NCBI RefSeq assembly: GCF_015207005.2
Contig: NZ_JADEXS020000001.1
Coordinates: 7,215,001-7,279,000 of the forward strand
Reading direction: 5' to 3'
DNA: 64,000 nt
From: Desmonostoc muscorum LEGE 12446
GTDB lineage: Bacteria > Cyanobacteriota > Cyanobacteriia > Cyanobacteriales > Nostocaceae
The notes beneath the pieces are model-generated. The model was not told the DNA's origin. It made no database searches and saw only the letters and a program-made list of their open reading frames with translations. The stretch's first letter is position 1; the number at the start of each line of letters is the position of its first letter. The position numbers and the translations under genes are program-made. This document shows, piece by piece, positions 16,201-23,795 of this stretch.

Positions 16201-19200
16201 AAAGCTATGCAAAATGGGCATCAAGTGAAATTTACTGCTACTAACGGCAATACACCGCACTCGCCAACACCCTCTCAAATAACAGAGAAAGTAGCAGTTA
16301 ATGGTCAATCTACTGTTACTAATGGCAATAACCATAACTCAGTAACATATAACCCTCCTCTACCAACAGAGAAAGTAACACTTAATGGTGGAGCGAAATC
16401 TGTGCAGAACGGGCAATCAGACCTCAAATCTTTACAAACTAGCCCAGAACTTCCTCTAAATTACCTCACAGCTATAGACAACTTAGAGTACACATTAATA
16501 GAATTCAATCGCCATCAACATGACATCTTGCAGGTTCATGAACAATCTTTAAAGCATCAGACAGAATATACCAAAACCTTCTTCCAACTCATGGAACAAC
16601 AACATGGTTTGTGGGGAAATAGTAAGTTTAACGAGTCACCAACACCAACAAAGGAACTGATAGTATCGAGTTCAGAACGTAGCATCATACGGTTTCATGA
16701 CCATCAAGGTGAAAGCCTCCGCATCCATGAGCAATATCTGAACTATCAGCAAGAATACACTAACAACTTTTTCCAATTGCTCCAGCGGCATTATCAACTA
16801 CCATCTTCTAGCAATACTACTCAGCAAAGTCTAATAGCACCAGTCAACTATCAAGATAGTCCTAAAGTTCCATCATCCCCACAAGACAATCTTGTTCTGA
16901 AAAATGCATCAGTTAGTCTACCCAGCAACGGATTCGCCAGCAAATCTGAGTCAGTTTTAACTAATGGTAACGGCACAAGTAACGGCGCAAATCATCAAGC
17001 AATAGCAGTTCTAGATATTACTCCACCACAAGAGAATCAAACCGTAACTGCAACGCAAATATCTGCTCCAGCAACTCTGGATATTACTCCACCACAAGAG
17101 AATCAAACCGTAACGGTAGCACCCCCAGCACCAGTAGTCATTGACCAAGTTACCCTGAGTCAAACTCTGCTGAACGTCGTTAGTGATAAAACAGGCTACC
17201 CAACCGAGATGTTAGACCTAACGATGGATATCGAAGCAGATTTGGGGATTGATTCCATCAAACGCGTAGAAATTCTGGGAGCATTGTTAGAACTATACCC
17301 CGATTTGCCCAGACCAAATCCCGAAGAAGTGGGACAGCTACGCACTCTGGCTCAAATAACTGAGTACATGGTGAAAATCGCATCAGACATCTCAGCTGGT
17401 CTTGCACCGGCGATCGCAGTAGGGAGAGATGAGGGAGCAGGGGGAGATGAGGGAGATGGGGGGGTAGGAGTAATATCGCCCTCATCTCCCTCATCCCCCT
17501 TATCCCCCTCATCTCCCTCATCCCCCTCATCCCCAGAACTTACTAACAATTTTCTCAAGGTCGTTAGCGATAAAATGGGCTATCCAACCACGATGTTGGA
17601 TCTGTCAATGGATATCGAGACAGATTTGGGAATTGATGGCGTCAAACTTGTGGAAATTCAGGGAGGATTGTCAGAACTATACCCCGATCTACCCAAGCTG
17701 AATGCAGAAACACTGGCTCAAGTGCATACTCTTGGACAACTTGTTGAATATCTACAAGAGGGACTAGGGACTGGGGACTGGGGACTAGGGACTGGGAAAG
17801 AGTTTTCTCAATTTCCAATCCCCAGTACCCAATCCCCAGTACCCAATACCCAATCCCGAATTCTTCGCAGTCCCGTCAGACTGAAATATCTTCCCGAACC
17901 TGATGTTTTAGATTTCGCCTTACCCGATGAGCATATCGCCTTGCTTACCGATGATGGTTCTCTCATCACGGCGGAACTTGCTCAGAGTTTGTGCAAGCGT
18001 GGTTGGAAAATTGTTGTCTTAACTTTTCCCCAAAGTTTGATTCCTCAACGATCGCCTTTACCTGAAGAGATTAGTCGCGTGGTGCTTGCAGATTTGAGCG
18101 AGGAGCATTTGCAAGAACAGTTAGGAGCGATCGCAATTAACTATGGTAAAGTCGCTGCGTTTATCCATCTCAATCCTTCAAGTCACGAAGCTACCAGTAA
18201 TGAAGTCCGCTATTTGGAATCAGAAAAAGCTATCCTTCGCCACGTCTTTCTGATTGCCAAATATCTTAAAGAGCCACTCAATCAAGCAGCGAGTCAAGGA
18301 CGCAGTTGTTTTGTAACTGTAGCTCGTCTTGATGGTCAGTTCGGACTGGGACAAAAAACCAACTTCGGTGCAATTGGCGCTGGATTATTTGGACTGACCA
18401 AAACTTTGAACCAGGAATGGGAAAGTGTATTTTGTCGAGCGATCGACCTCAGTCCTGATTTAGATCCTCAAACATCAGCACAGCATATCTTCGCCGAACT
18501 TCACGACCCCAATCTATTGGTCGTCGAAGCCGGATATAGTTCACAAGGACGAGCAACCCTAGTTTGTGAACAGGGATTAGGGACTAGGGACTGGGGACTA
18601 GGGACTGGGGAAGAGTTTTCCCAATCCCCAGTACCCAATCCCCAATCGCAAGTTTTTCTCGTAAGTGGCGGTGCCAAAGGAATAACGGCTCAATGCGCGA
18701 TCGAGCTAGCGCAGCGTTATCAATGCAAATTTATTCTGCTAGGTCGTTCTGCTGCCGATCCTCAACCGGTGTGGGCAGAAAAGTACTTGAGTCAAGCAGA
18801 TTTGAAAAAGCAGATTATGGAGGATTTCCTAGCTAGAGGTGAAAAGCCGACACCTGCAATGGTGCAGAAAAAGTTTAACGCTATTTCATCTAGTCGGGAA
18901 ATTGCCGCAACCTTACAAGCTATTGAGCAGGCGGGTGGACAAGCTGAATATTTGAGCGTTGATGTGACTGATGGATTGGCTCTTTCTGAACAAGTTGCTG
19001 ATGTAGTTGAGCGTTTTGGTGCGGTAACAGGAATTATTCACGGGGCTGGTAACCTAGCCGATAAGCGGATTGAGAAAAAATCAATCCAAGATTTTGAAAC
19101 AGTTTACACTGCTAAAGTTAAAGGTTTAGAAAACCTGCTGCGCTGCGTCTCGCCGAATCAATTGAATTACTTAGTTCTGTTTTCTTCCGTAGTTGGCTTC

Positions 19201-20346
19201 TACGGAAATGTGGGACAATCGGATTATGCGATCGCTAATGAAATTCTCAACAAATCAGCCCACCTTTTCAAACTCAATTATCCCAATTCTCATGTCGTAG
19301 CAATTAATTGGGGTCCTTGGGATAGTGGTATGGTTTCTCCGGAATTAAAGCAAGCTTTTGCTGAACGGAATATCGAGACTATTCCCATTGAAATTGGCAC
19401 AAAAATGTTAGCTGATGAACTAGCTAGCGCTAATCAAGAAACCGTGCAAGTTGTGATTGGTAGTCCCTTGGTATATATCCCAGATAAATTACCAAGCGAG
19501 TTGAAAACATTTCGTATCCACAGGCATCTAACATTAGCAGCAAATCCATTTTTACAAGACCACGTAATTGCTGGTTATCCAGTTTTACCAGCGACTTGTG
19601 GACTCTTATGGATTGCTAATACCTGCGAACAACTCTATCCTGGTTTCAAAGCCTTCAGTTGTACAAACTATAAAGTTTTAAAGGGACTAATTTTCGATGA
19701 AAATTTACCAAATGAATACACTTTAGATTTGCAAGAAATTGCTAAAAATGGTATCTCTGAAATAGACTTTGATGCCAAAATCTGGAGTAAAAATTCAGAG
19801 GGTAAAATACGTTATCATTTCAGTAGTCAAATGAAACTAAAGCGGGAAGTTCCTGGTGCCCCAGTACACGAATTTATCAACTTAAGCCAGGATCATAAAA
19901 TCACCGCCACCGCTTCATCACTTTATCAAAATGGGGCAACTACTTTATTTCACGGAGCTACTTTTCAAGGTGTCAAATCCGTCTTAAATGCCAATCTCGA
20001 CAAGATCACCATAGAATGCTATCTGCCAAAGCCTGGAGAAAGGCAACAAGGACAATTCCCAGTACAAACATTTAATCCCTATATTGCAGATGTGGAGATT
20101 CATGCATTTTGGATTTGGGCACAACATTTTCATCAGGTAGCTTGCTTACCTTCAGAAATCACAAACTTTGAACAGTTTGTACCTGTCCCATTTGATGAAA
20201 CATTTTACGTTTCATGTCAAATCAAATCTAAGACAGAATCGAGTTTAGTTGTTGATGTCATCGCCCATAATCAGCAAGGACAAATATATACCCGAATGCT
20301 AGGAGCCAAAGGAACTATTTTGCCCAAGCAATTAGATGAAATCTAA
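13195..20346 (+). CDS. PfaA-like multidomain polyketide/PUFA-type synthase (KS-AT-ACP-ACP*-psiKR/KR-DH)
   Basis: The 2383-residue protein builds an acyl chain by repeated condensation. Domains: KS at about 58-515 (Cys260 in DAACAS, His395 in EAHGTGT, His435 in QIGHTKAAAG); AT at about 628-950 (Ser731 in GHSFGE, His837 in AAFHTS); ACP1 near 1317-1392 (Ser1354 in GIDSIKRVEI); ACP2 near 1445-1520, where GIDGVKLVEI has Gly1482 instead of the phosphopantetheine Ser; psiKR about 1560-1790; KR about 1815-2090 (LVSGGAKGIT, Tyr2011 in YAIAN); and a C-terminal hotdog DH about 2105-2370 (His2123 in DHVIAGYPVLP). Two similar helical repeats lie between AT and ACP1. The layout resembles PfaA of omega-3 synthases and HglE-type proteins. 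Three palindromic repeats encode linkers. The ATG at 13219 is an alternative start. Confidence 0.92.
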   Translation: MTNSEDKVMAASRIEAVLAQLQEEVSNCEQAVLKLIQGKKIMVENAPLNSKINTQRQQVDIAIIGMASIFPQSKNLQEYWEKIIHKVDCITDVPPSRWNIDDYYDPNPRTPDKTYCKRGGFIPDVNFNPMEFGLPPNILEVTDISQLLGLIVAKAAMEDAGYGESRQFNHEATGVILGVALGRQLGVPLTSRMQYPVWEKALKSSGLSDEDTQKIIEKIKSAYVQWEENAFPGMLANVVSGRIANRLDFGGTNCVVDAACASSLGALKMAISELAEHRADMMLTGGVDTDNSILAYMCFSKTPAVSPGENVKPFDAESDGMMLGEGVGMLVLKRLEDAERDGDRIYAIIKGIGTSSDGRYKSIYAPRPEGQVRALRRAYEDAGFSPASVGLIEAHGTGTMAGDPAEFSSIKEVFGENNPKKQYIALGTVKSQIGHTKAAAGAASLIKTALALHHKVLPATINVTKPHPKLDIDNSPFYLNTETRPWVTSDDEPRRAGVSSFGFGGTNYHVILEEYKTQSDRPYRLHKSAQSVLLFASTPEELLSRCQATKDQLQSDTGERHYAELIAASQSLDIPVTNARLGFVADSLTQACNLLQTSIDLLKNKLQAKSWEHPQGIYYRKTGIVTEGKVVALFSGQGSQYLEMGRELAINFPSLGQTYTQIDSLLRQDGLHGVSEVVFPAPVFDLDQKTAQMKLLQQTEYAQPAIGAFSAGLYKILQQAGFKADFVAGHSFGELTALWAAGVLSEEDYFFLVKARGQAMATPTDPQFDAGAMLAVKGDVSQVTELIESFPEISIANLNSQNQMVLAGTKAEIANVEEALKTQGFSTILLGVSAAFHTSLVAYAQQPFAKAIEKVNFKEPQIPVYTNVTGKRYPDEAQVIQKVLKEHLRNQVLFKQEIENIYAEGGYCFVEFGPRSVLTNLVKDILGDRPHLAVALNPSHLKDSDRSLREAVVQLRVAGLSLQNLDPYQLEQKIPEVSPNKVLNVRLNSTNYVSEKTKQSFEKAMQNGHQVKFTATNGNTPHSPTPSQITEKVAVNGQSTVTNGNNHNSVTYNPPLPTEKVTLNGGAKSVQNGQSDLKSLQTSPELPLNYLTAIDNLEYTLIEFNRHQHDILQVHEQSLKHQTEYTKTFFQLMEQQHGLWGNSKFNESPTPTKELIVSSSERSIIRFHDHQGESLRIHEQYLNYQQEYTNNFFQLLQRHYQLPSSSNTTQQSLIAPVNYQDSPKVPSSPQDNLVLKNASVSLPSNGFASKSESVLTNGNGTSNGANHQAIAVLDITPPQENQTVTATQISAPATLDITPPQENQTVTVAPPAPVVIDQVTLSQTLLNVVSDKTGYPTEMLDLTMDIEADLGIDSIKRVEILGALLELYPDLPRPNPEEVGQLRTLAQITEYMVKIASDISAGLAPAIAVGRDEGAGGDEGDGGVGVISPSSPSSPLSPSSPSSPSSPELTNNFLKVVSDKMGYPTTMLDLSMDIETDLGIDGVKLVEIQGGLSELYPDLPKLNAETLAQVHTLGQLVEYLQEGLGTGDWGLGTGKEFSQFPIPSTQSPVPNTQSRILRSPVRLKYLPEPDVLDFALPDEHIALLTDDGSLITAELAQSLCKRGWKIVVLTFPQSLIPQRSPLPEEISRVVLADLSEEHLQEQLGAIAINYGKVAAFIHLNPSSHEATSNEVRYLESEKAILRHVFLIAKYLKEPLNQAASQGRSCFVTVARLDGQFGLGQKTNFGAIGAGLFGLTKTLNQEWESVFCRAIDLSPDLDPQTSAQHIFAELHDPNLLVVEAGYSSQGRATLVCEQGLGTRDWGLGTGEEFSQSPVPNPQSQVFLVSGGAKGITAQCAIELAQRYQCKFILLGRSAADPQPVWAEKYLSQADLKKQIMEDFLARGEKPTPAMVQKKFNAISSSREIAATLQAIEQAGGQAEYLSVDVTDGLALSEQVADVVERFGAVTGIIHGAGNLADKRIEKKSIQDFETVYTAKVKGLENLLRCVSPNQLNYLVLFSSVVGFYGNVGQSDYAIANEILNKSAHLFKLNYPNSHVVAINWGPWDSGMVSPELKQAFAERNIETIPIEIGTKMLADELASANQETVQVVIGSPLVYIPDKLPSELKTFRIHRHLTLAANPFLQDHVIAGYPVLPATCGLLWIANTCEQLYPGFKAFSCTNYKVLKGLIFDENLPNEYTLDLQEIAKNGISEIDFDAKIWSKNSEGKIRYHFSSQMKLKREVPGAPVHEFINLSQDHKITATASSLYQNGATTLFHGATFQGVKSVLNANLDKITIECYLPKPGERQQGQFPVQTFNPYIADVEIHAFWIWAQHFHQVACLPSEITNFEQFVPVPFDETFYVSCQIKSKTESSLVVDVIAHNQQGQIYTRMLGAKGTILPKQLDEI
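17421..17535 (+). repeat. In-frame G-rich/C-rich palindromic repeat in the ACP1-ACP2 linker
   Basis: A G-rich arm (GGGAGATGAGGGAG units) followed by a C-rich arm (CCCTCATCTCCCTCATCC units) can fold into a long hairpin. It is read in frame as a Gly/Asp/Glu stretch and then a Ser/Pro stretch (SPSSPSSPLSPSSP). Similar repeats occur between genes at 55087-55145 and 56697-56907. Confidence 0.8.
17760..17857 (+). repeat. In-frame GGGACTGGGGACT palindromic repeat between ACP2 and psiKR
   Basis: The G-rich arm GGGACTAGGGACTGGGG and the C-rich arm CCAATCCCCAGTACCC flank the loop core AGAGTTTTCTCAA. It is translated as GLGTGDWGLGTGKEF then IPSTQSPVPNTQS. The same element recurs at 18573 and, as a non-coding copy, near 56697. 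Confidence 0.85.
18573..18647 (+). repeat. Second in-frame GGGACT palindromic repeat, between psiKR and catalytic KR
   Basis: The arms and the loop core AGAGTTTTCCCAA are shared with the copy at 17760. It is translated as GLGTRDWGLGTGEEF then SQSPVPNPQS. It sits exactly at the boundary between the structural and catalytic KR halves, where an added linker is tolerated. Confidence 0.85.
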
Positions 20347-20369
20347 ATAGAACCAGTTAAAAAACGGTC

Positions 20370-20426
20370 GTTGCTGAATCCTTCTCCCTCTGCGCCTCTG
20401 CGTGACCCTTTCCCCGATTCAGCAAC
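20370..20426. repeat. 57-bp MITE-like element with 11-bp terminal inverted repeats
   Basis: GTTGCTGAATC at the left end and GATTCAGCAAC at the right end are perfect inverted repeats around a CTCTGCGCCTCTGCGTGACCC core. It sits in the gap between the PfaA-like and PfaB-like genes and is a probable non-autonomous element. Confidence 0.7.
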
Positions 20427-20463
20427 ACCAAAAAATCCATAAATCAGCTTGAGGAGATAGGTG

Positions 20464-23400
20464 ATGGAAGAATTTGCAAAAAATAAAACTCCTAAAATAG
20501 CAATTGTGGGAATGGATTGTTATTTAGGCGGCGGTTGCAAAGGATTAGATACCTTTGAACGCAGTATTTATGAAGGAACTCAGCATTTTATTCCCATACC
20601 TCCTCAGCGATGGCAAGGAATAGAAACACAAGAAGAGTTCCTGAAAAACTATGATTTTGCCGACGGTGCAGCACCATTAGGCGCATACATTAAAGATTTT
20701 GAAATTGATACTTTACGTTTAGAAATCCCACCAGAAGATGTAGAGAATTTTAATCCTCAAGAATTGTTGATGCTTGAAGTAGCCGATCGCACTTTAAAAG
20801 ATGCGGCACTTCCTCAAGGAAAAAGAATAGCAATTATTATTGTTACAGCTACAGAATTGACTATAAATCAACTTCCGAAAACAGATATTGATAAAGACAG
20901 TGAATCTCCAAGTTACATCGAAAACAACCTGGCTAATTATATTTCCAAAATATGGAATTTTGCTGGACCTGCCTTCACATTAACTGCCGAAGAAAATTCT
21001 GTTTTTAAAGCCTTGGAACTTGCACAAAAACTACTCGCTATTAGAGAAGTAGATGCTGTTTTAGTTGGTGCAGTCGAGCTTGCTGGAGATGGCGCTAGTG
21101 TTTTATTAAGAAATAAAATCACAAAAGTCAACACAGGCGTAAATACTCTCAGTTACGATGAAAATGTCAATGGCTGGATAGTAGGCGAAGGTGCAGCGGC
21201 TGTAGTATTGAAGCTCCACGAAACAGCGAAACAAGAAAATAATCGCATCTATGCAACGATTGATGCTCTCAGTCTCGTAGAGAATTCAAAATTTGAAATT
21301 GATGCTTTGAATGTGCCAATTTCTGAAGCAGTAACACAAGCTTGTAAAGTAGCTTTTGAGCTTGCAAATATCAAACCAACAGATATTAATTATTTAGAAG
21401 TTGTTGCTAGTGGAATTCCACACCAAGATGAATCAGAAATTCAAGGTTTGATTCAGGCATATCGCACATCTGAAGTAAATTTAACTTGTGCGATCGGTAG
21501 TGTCAAAGCGAATATTGGTCATACCTATGCTGTATCGGGAATAGTTAGTTTAATTAAAACAGCATTGTGTTTATATCACCGCTATATTCCCGCAGTTCCC
21601 CAATGGTCTAAACCCAAAATGCCAGAGGTTTGGCAAGATAGTCCTTTTTATATTGCTCTTGAATCAAAACCTTGGTTTTTAGAAAAAGGAGGTATTAGAA
21701 GAATAGCTGCGATTAATGGGATGGAGGTAGATGGAAGTTACACACATTTAATTTTGTCAGAGGAACTATATCAAAAAAATCACAGCAGCAAATATTTACA
21801 GCAAATGCCTTATTATTTATTTGCGATCGCTGCTGACGATCAATCAACTTTATTAGAAGAAATCGGCAATCTTCAAGAAAGTATTAAAAATTCTTCTTCT
21901 CTATCTACTGCTGCTAGCCAGACTTTTGCAACTTTTCAACAGCGTCAACAAGCGACTTATGCTGTAGCAATTCTCGGACACAATCAAGATGAATTACAGC
22001 GAGAAATTCAGCATTCCCTCAAAGGTATTACTAATGCTTTCGAGACAGGGAAAGACTGGCAAAGTCCTTTAGGCAGCTATTTTACAGCAAAACCACTGGG
22101 ACAAAAAAGTAAAATCGCTTTCGTTTACCCAGGTGCTTTTAGTGCTTATCTCGGACTAGGCCGAAATCTGTTTCGTTTGTTTCCTCAACTTTATAACGAT
22201 CCGTTCATCGGTAGTATTTATCAGCGTGTCGCCAACGTAGAAAAACTTATTTATCCCCGAAGCTTAGAAAAATTATCAAACAGACAACTAGAAGCTCTTG
22301 AAAAACAATTGCTCAATGATTCAGTAGCAGTACTCGAATCAGAAATGGCCTGTGCTGGACTGATGACAGCAATTTTGAAAAATTATTTTCAAGTCAAGGC
22401 TGAATGTGCTTTTGGTTATAGTCTGGGCGAAATTAGCATGATATTGGCTCAGGGTATCTGGACTCAGTTTCAAGAAGGTAGCGAGGGCTTTAACTCATCA
22501 TCTCTGCTGAAGACAAGACTATCTGGCCCGAAAAATGCTGTGCGGGAGTATTGGGGATTATCTCAAAGAGAGGATGAGAAAAACGAAGATTTCTGGCGCA
22601 ACTATATTCTGATGTGTCCAGTATCTCGGGTTAAAGAAGCGATTAAGCATGAAAAGCGGGTTTATTTGCCTTTAATTAATACTACAGAAGAAGTGGCGAT
22701 CGCTGGTGATATCCAAGCCTGTCAGCGCGTAATTGCCAATCTCAATTGTGATGCTTTTTCTGCTCCCTTCACCCATGTTATCCATTGCGAGCCAATGTGT
22801 TCTGAGTACGATGAACTTGTGAGATTGAATACATTCCCTACTCAAAACGTACCAGAAACTATCTTTTATTCCGCAGCCGAGTATAAACCAATTAAACTAG
22901 ACAGCCATTCTATTGCTCACAATATTGCTAAAAACCTGTGTCAGCAGCTTAATTTTCCTCAATTAATTAACCGTGTTTATCAAGATGGGTTCAACATATT
23001 CATCGAAGTAGGTGCTGGTAGCAACTGTTCTCGATGGATTGATAAAGTCCTCAACCAAAAAGAACACATCACAGTAACTCTTAATAAAAGAGGTATAGAC
23101 GATCATACTTCTTTCATTAAAGCTTTAGCAAAATTGCTTAGTTATAGAGTTAATCTAGATTTATCACTACTATATTCTCAGGTACAAGAAGTTTCCCAAA
23201 AAAGCCAATCTAGAGCTAGAAATATAACTCTAGATAGCAGCAAAATTAATTACACATCTTTGAGTAAGCACAATCAAAAAATTGCTCAAGATATATCTTT
23301 ACATACCATCAAAAATGTGAATCAACACGAATATACACTACCAACCTTAAAGGAATTTGCACCCATGAATCCTTCTTTTACAGAAAGTCCTATCAAAAAT

Positions 23401-23745
23401 CCTGAAAACGTCTCTCACAAACTAGAGAATATTCCGGAGCCAGTCAATCTTCAAAATAACAATGAATCGACTCGATTGTTGGTACAAGAACGAAATTTAC
23501 AACCTGTAGAAAATTTACCAACAGAAGAAGAAAATAATCAATACAATTTCACTACTTACAGTGTTGCTGAAGAACCACATTTGCTGAACTTGCATAGTCC
23601 TTTTTATCAAAAGCTGAGTGAGAATGCTTCCCGCATGACCAAAGCTCATACTGTTTTTTTACAAGCGCGACAAGAGTCGCTAAAGCAAATCAGCACCATG
23701 ATTCAGTTACAAATAGCTTATTATCAAAAGTTATTTGAATCATAA
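20464..23745 (+). CDS. PfaB-family protein: degenerate ketosynthase plus acyltransferase (HglC-like)
   Basis: The 1093-residue protein starts with a KS-like domain (about 1-430). Its active-site Cys is replaced by Glu (TLTAEENSV aligned with VVDAACASS, Glu177), and the first catalytic His motif (EAHGTGT) is lost (VASGIPHQDES). NIGHTYAVSG keeps the second His. It therefore cannot condense and probably acts as a chain-length-factor-like or structural partner. An AT domain follows (about 555-890; YPGAFSAYLGLGRNL, Ser653 in GYSLGE). The C-terminal 60 residues form a helix with HTVFLQARQESLKQ, like helical repeats in the PfaA-like protein. The family is typical of PfaB and heterocyst-glycolipid HglC proteins. 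I chose the ATG at 20464, 7 bases after GAGGAG; a GTG at 20461 adds one residue. It is followed by the PfaD-like gene. Confidence 0.85.
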   Translation: MEEFAKNKTPKIAIVGMDCYLGGGCKGLDTFERSIYEGTQHFIPIPPQRWQGIETQEEFLKNYDFADGAAPLGAYIKDFEIDTLRLEIPPEDVENFNPQELLMLEVADRTLKDAALPQGKRIAIIIVTATELTINQLPKTDIDKDSESPSYIENNLANYISKIWNFAGPAFTLTAEENSVFKALELAQKLLAIREVDAVLVGAVELAGDGASVLLRNKITKVNTGVNTLSYDENVNGWIVGEGAAAVVLKLHETAKQENNRIYATIDALSLVENSKFEIDALNVPISEAVTQACKVAFELANIKPTDINYLEVVASGIPHQDESEIQGLIQAYRTSEVNLTCAIGSVKANIGHTYAVSGIVSLIKTALCLYHRYIPAVPQWSKPKMPEVWQDSPFYIALESKPWFLEKGGIRRIAAINGMEVDGSYTHLILSEELYQKNHSSKYLQQMPYYLFAIAADDQSTLLEEIGNLQESIKNSSSLSTAASQTFATFQQRQQATYAVAILGHNQDELQREIQHSLKGITNAFETGKDWQSPLGSYFTAKPLGQKSKIAFVYPGAFSAYLGLGRNLFRLFPQLYNDPFIGSIYQRVANVEKLIYPRSLEKLSNRQLEALEKQLLNDSVAVLESEMACAGLMTAILKNYFQVKAECAFGYSLGEISMILAQGIWTQFQEGSEGFNSSSLLKTRLSGPKNAVREYWGLSQREDEKNEDFWRNYILMCPVSRVKEAIKHEKRVYLPLINTTEEVAIAGDIQACQRVIANLNCDAFSAPFTHVIHCEPMCSEYDELVRLNTFPTQNVPETIFYSAAEYKPIKLDSHSIAHNIAKNLCQQLNFPQLINRVYQDGFNIFIEVGAGSNCSRWIDKVLNQKEHITVTLNKRGIDDHTSFIKALAKLLSYRVNLDLSLLYSQVQEVSQKSQSRARNITLDSSKINYTSLSKHNQKIAQDISLHTIKNVNQHEYTLPTLKEFAPMNPSFTESPIKNPENVSHKLENIPEPVNLQNNNESTRLLVQERNLQPVENLPTEEENNQYNFTTYSVAEEPHLLNLHSPFYQKLSENASRMTKAHTVFLQARQESLKQISTMIQLQIAYYQKLFES

Positions 23746-23795
23746 AATTTTCATACTTTGATTCAGCTACATCATTTGATCAGAGGGCTAAAAAC

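Noticed and set aside
17258..17558. Minus-strand open frames with MRGMREMRG-type and GDEGDEGDEG-type repeats
   Set aside because: They are antisense readings of the palindromic repeat inside the PfaA-like gene.
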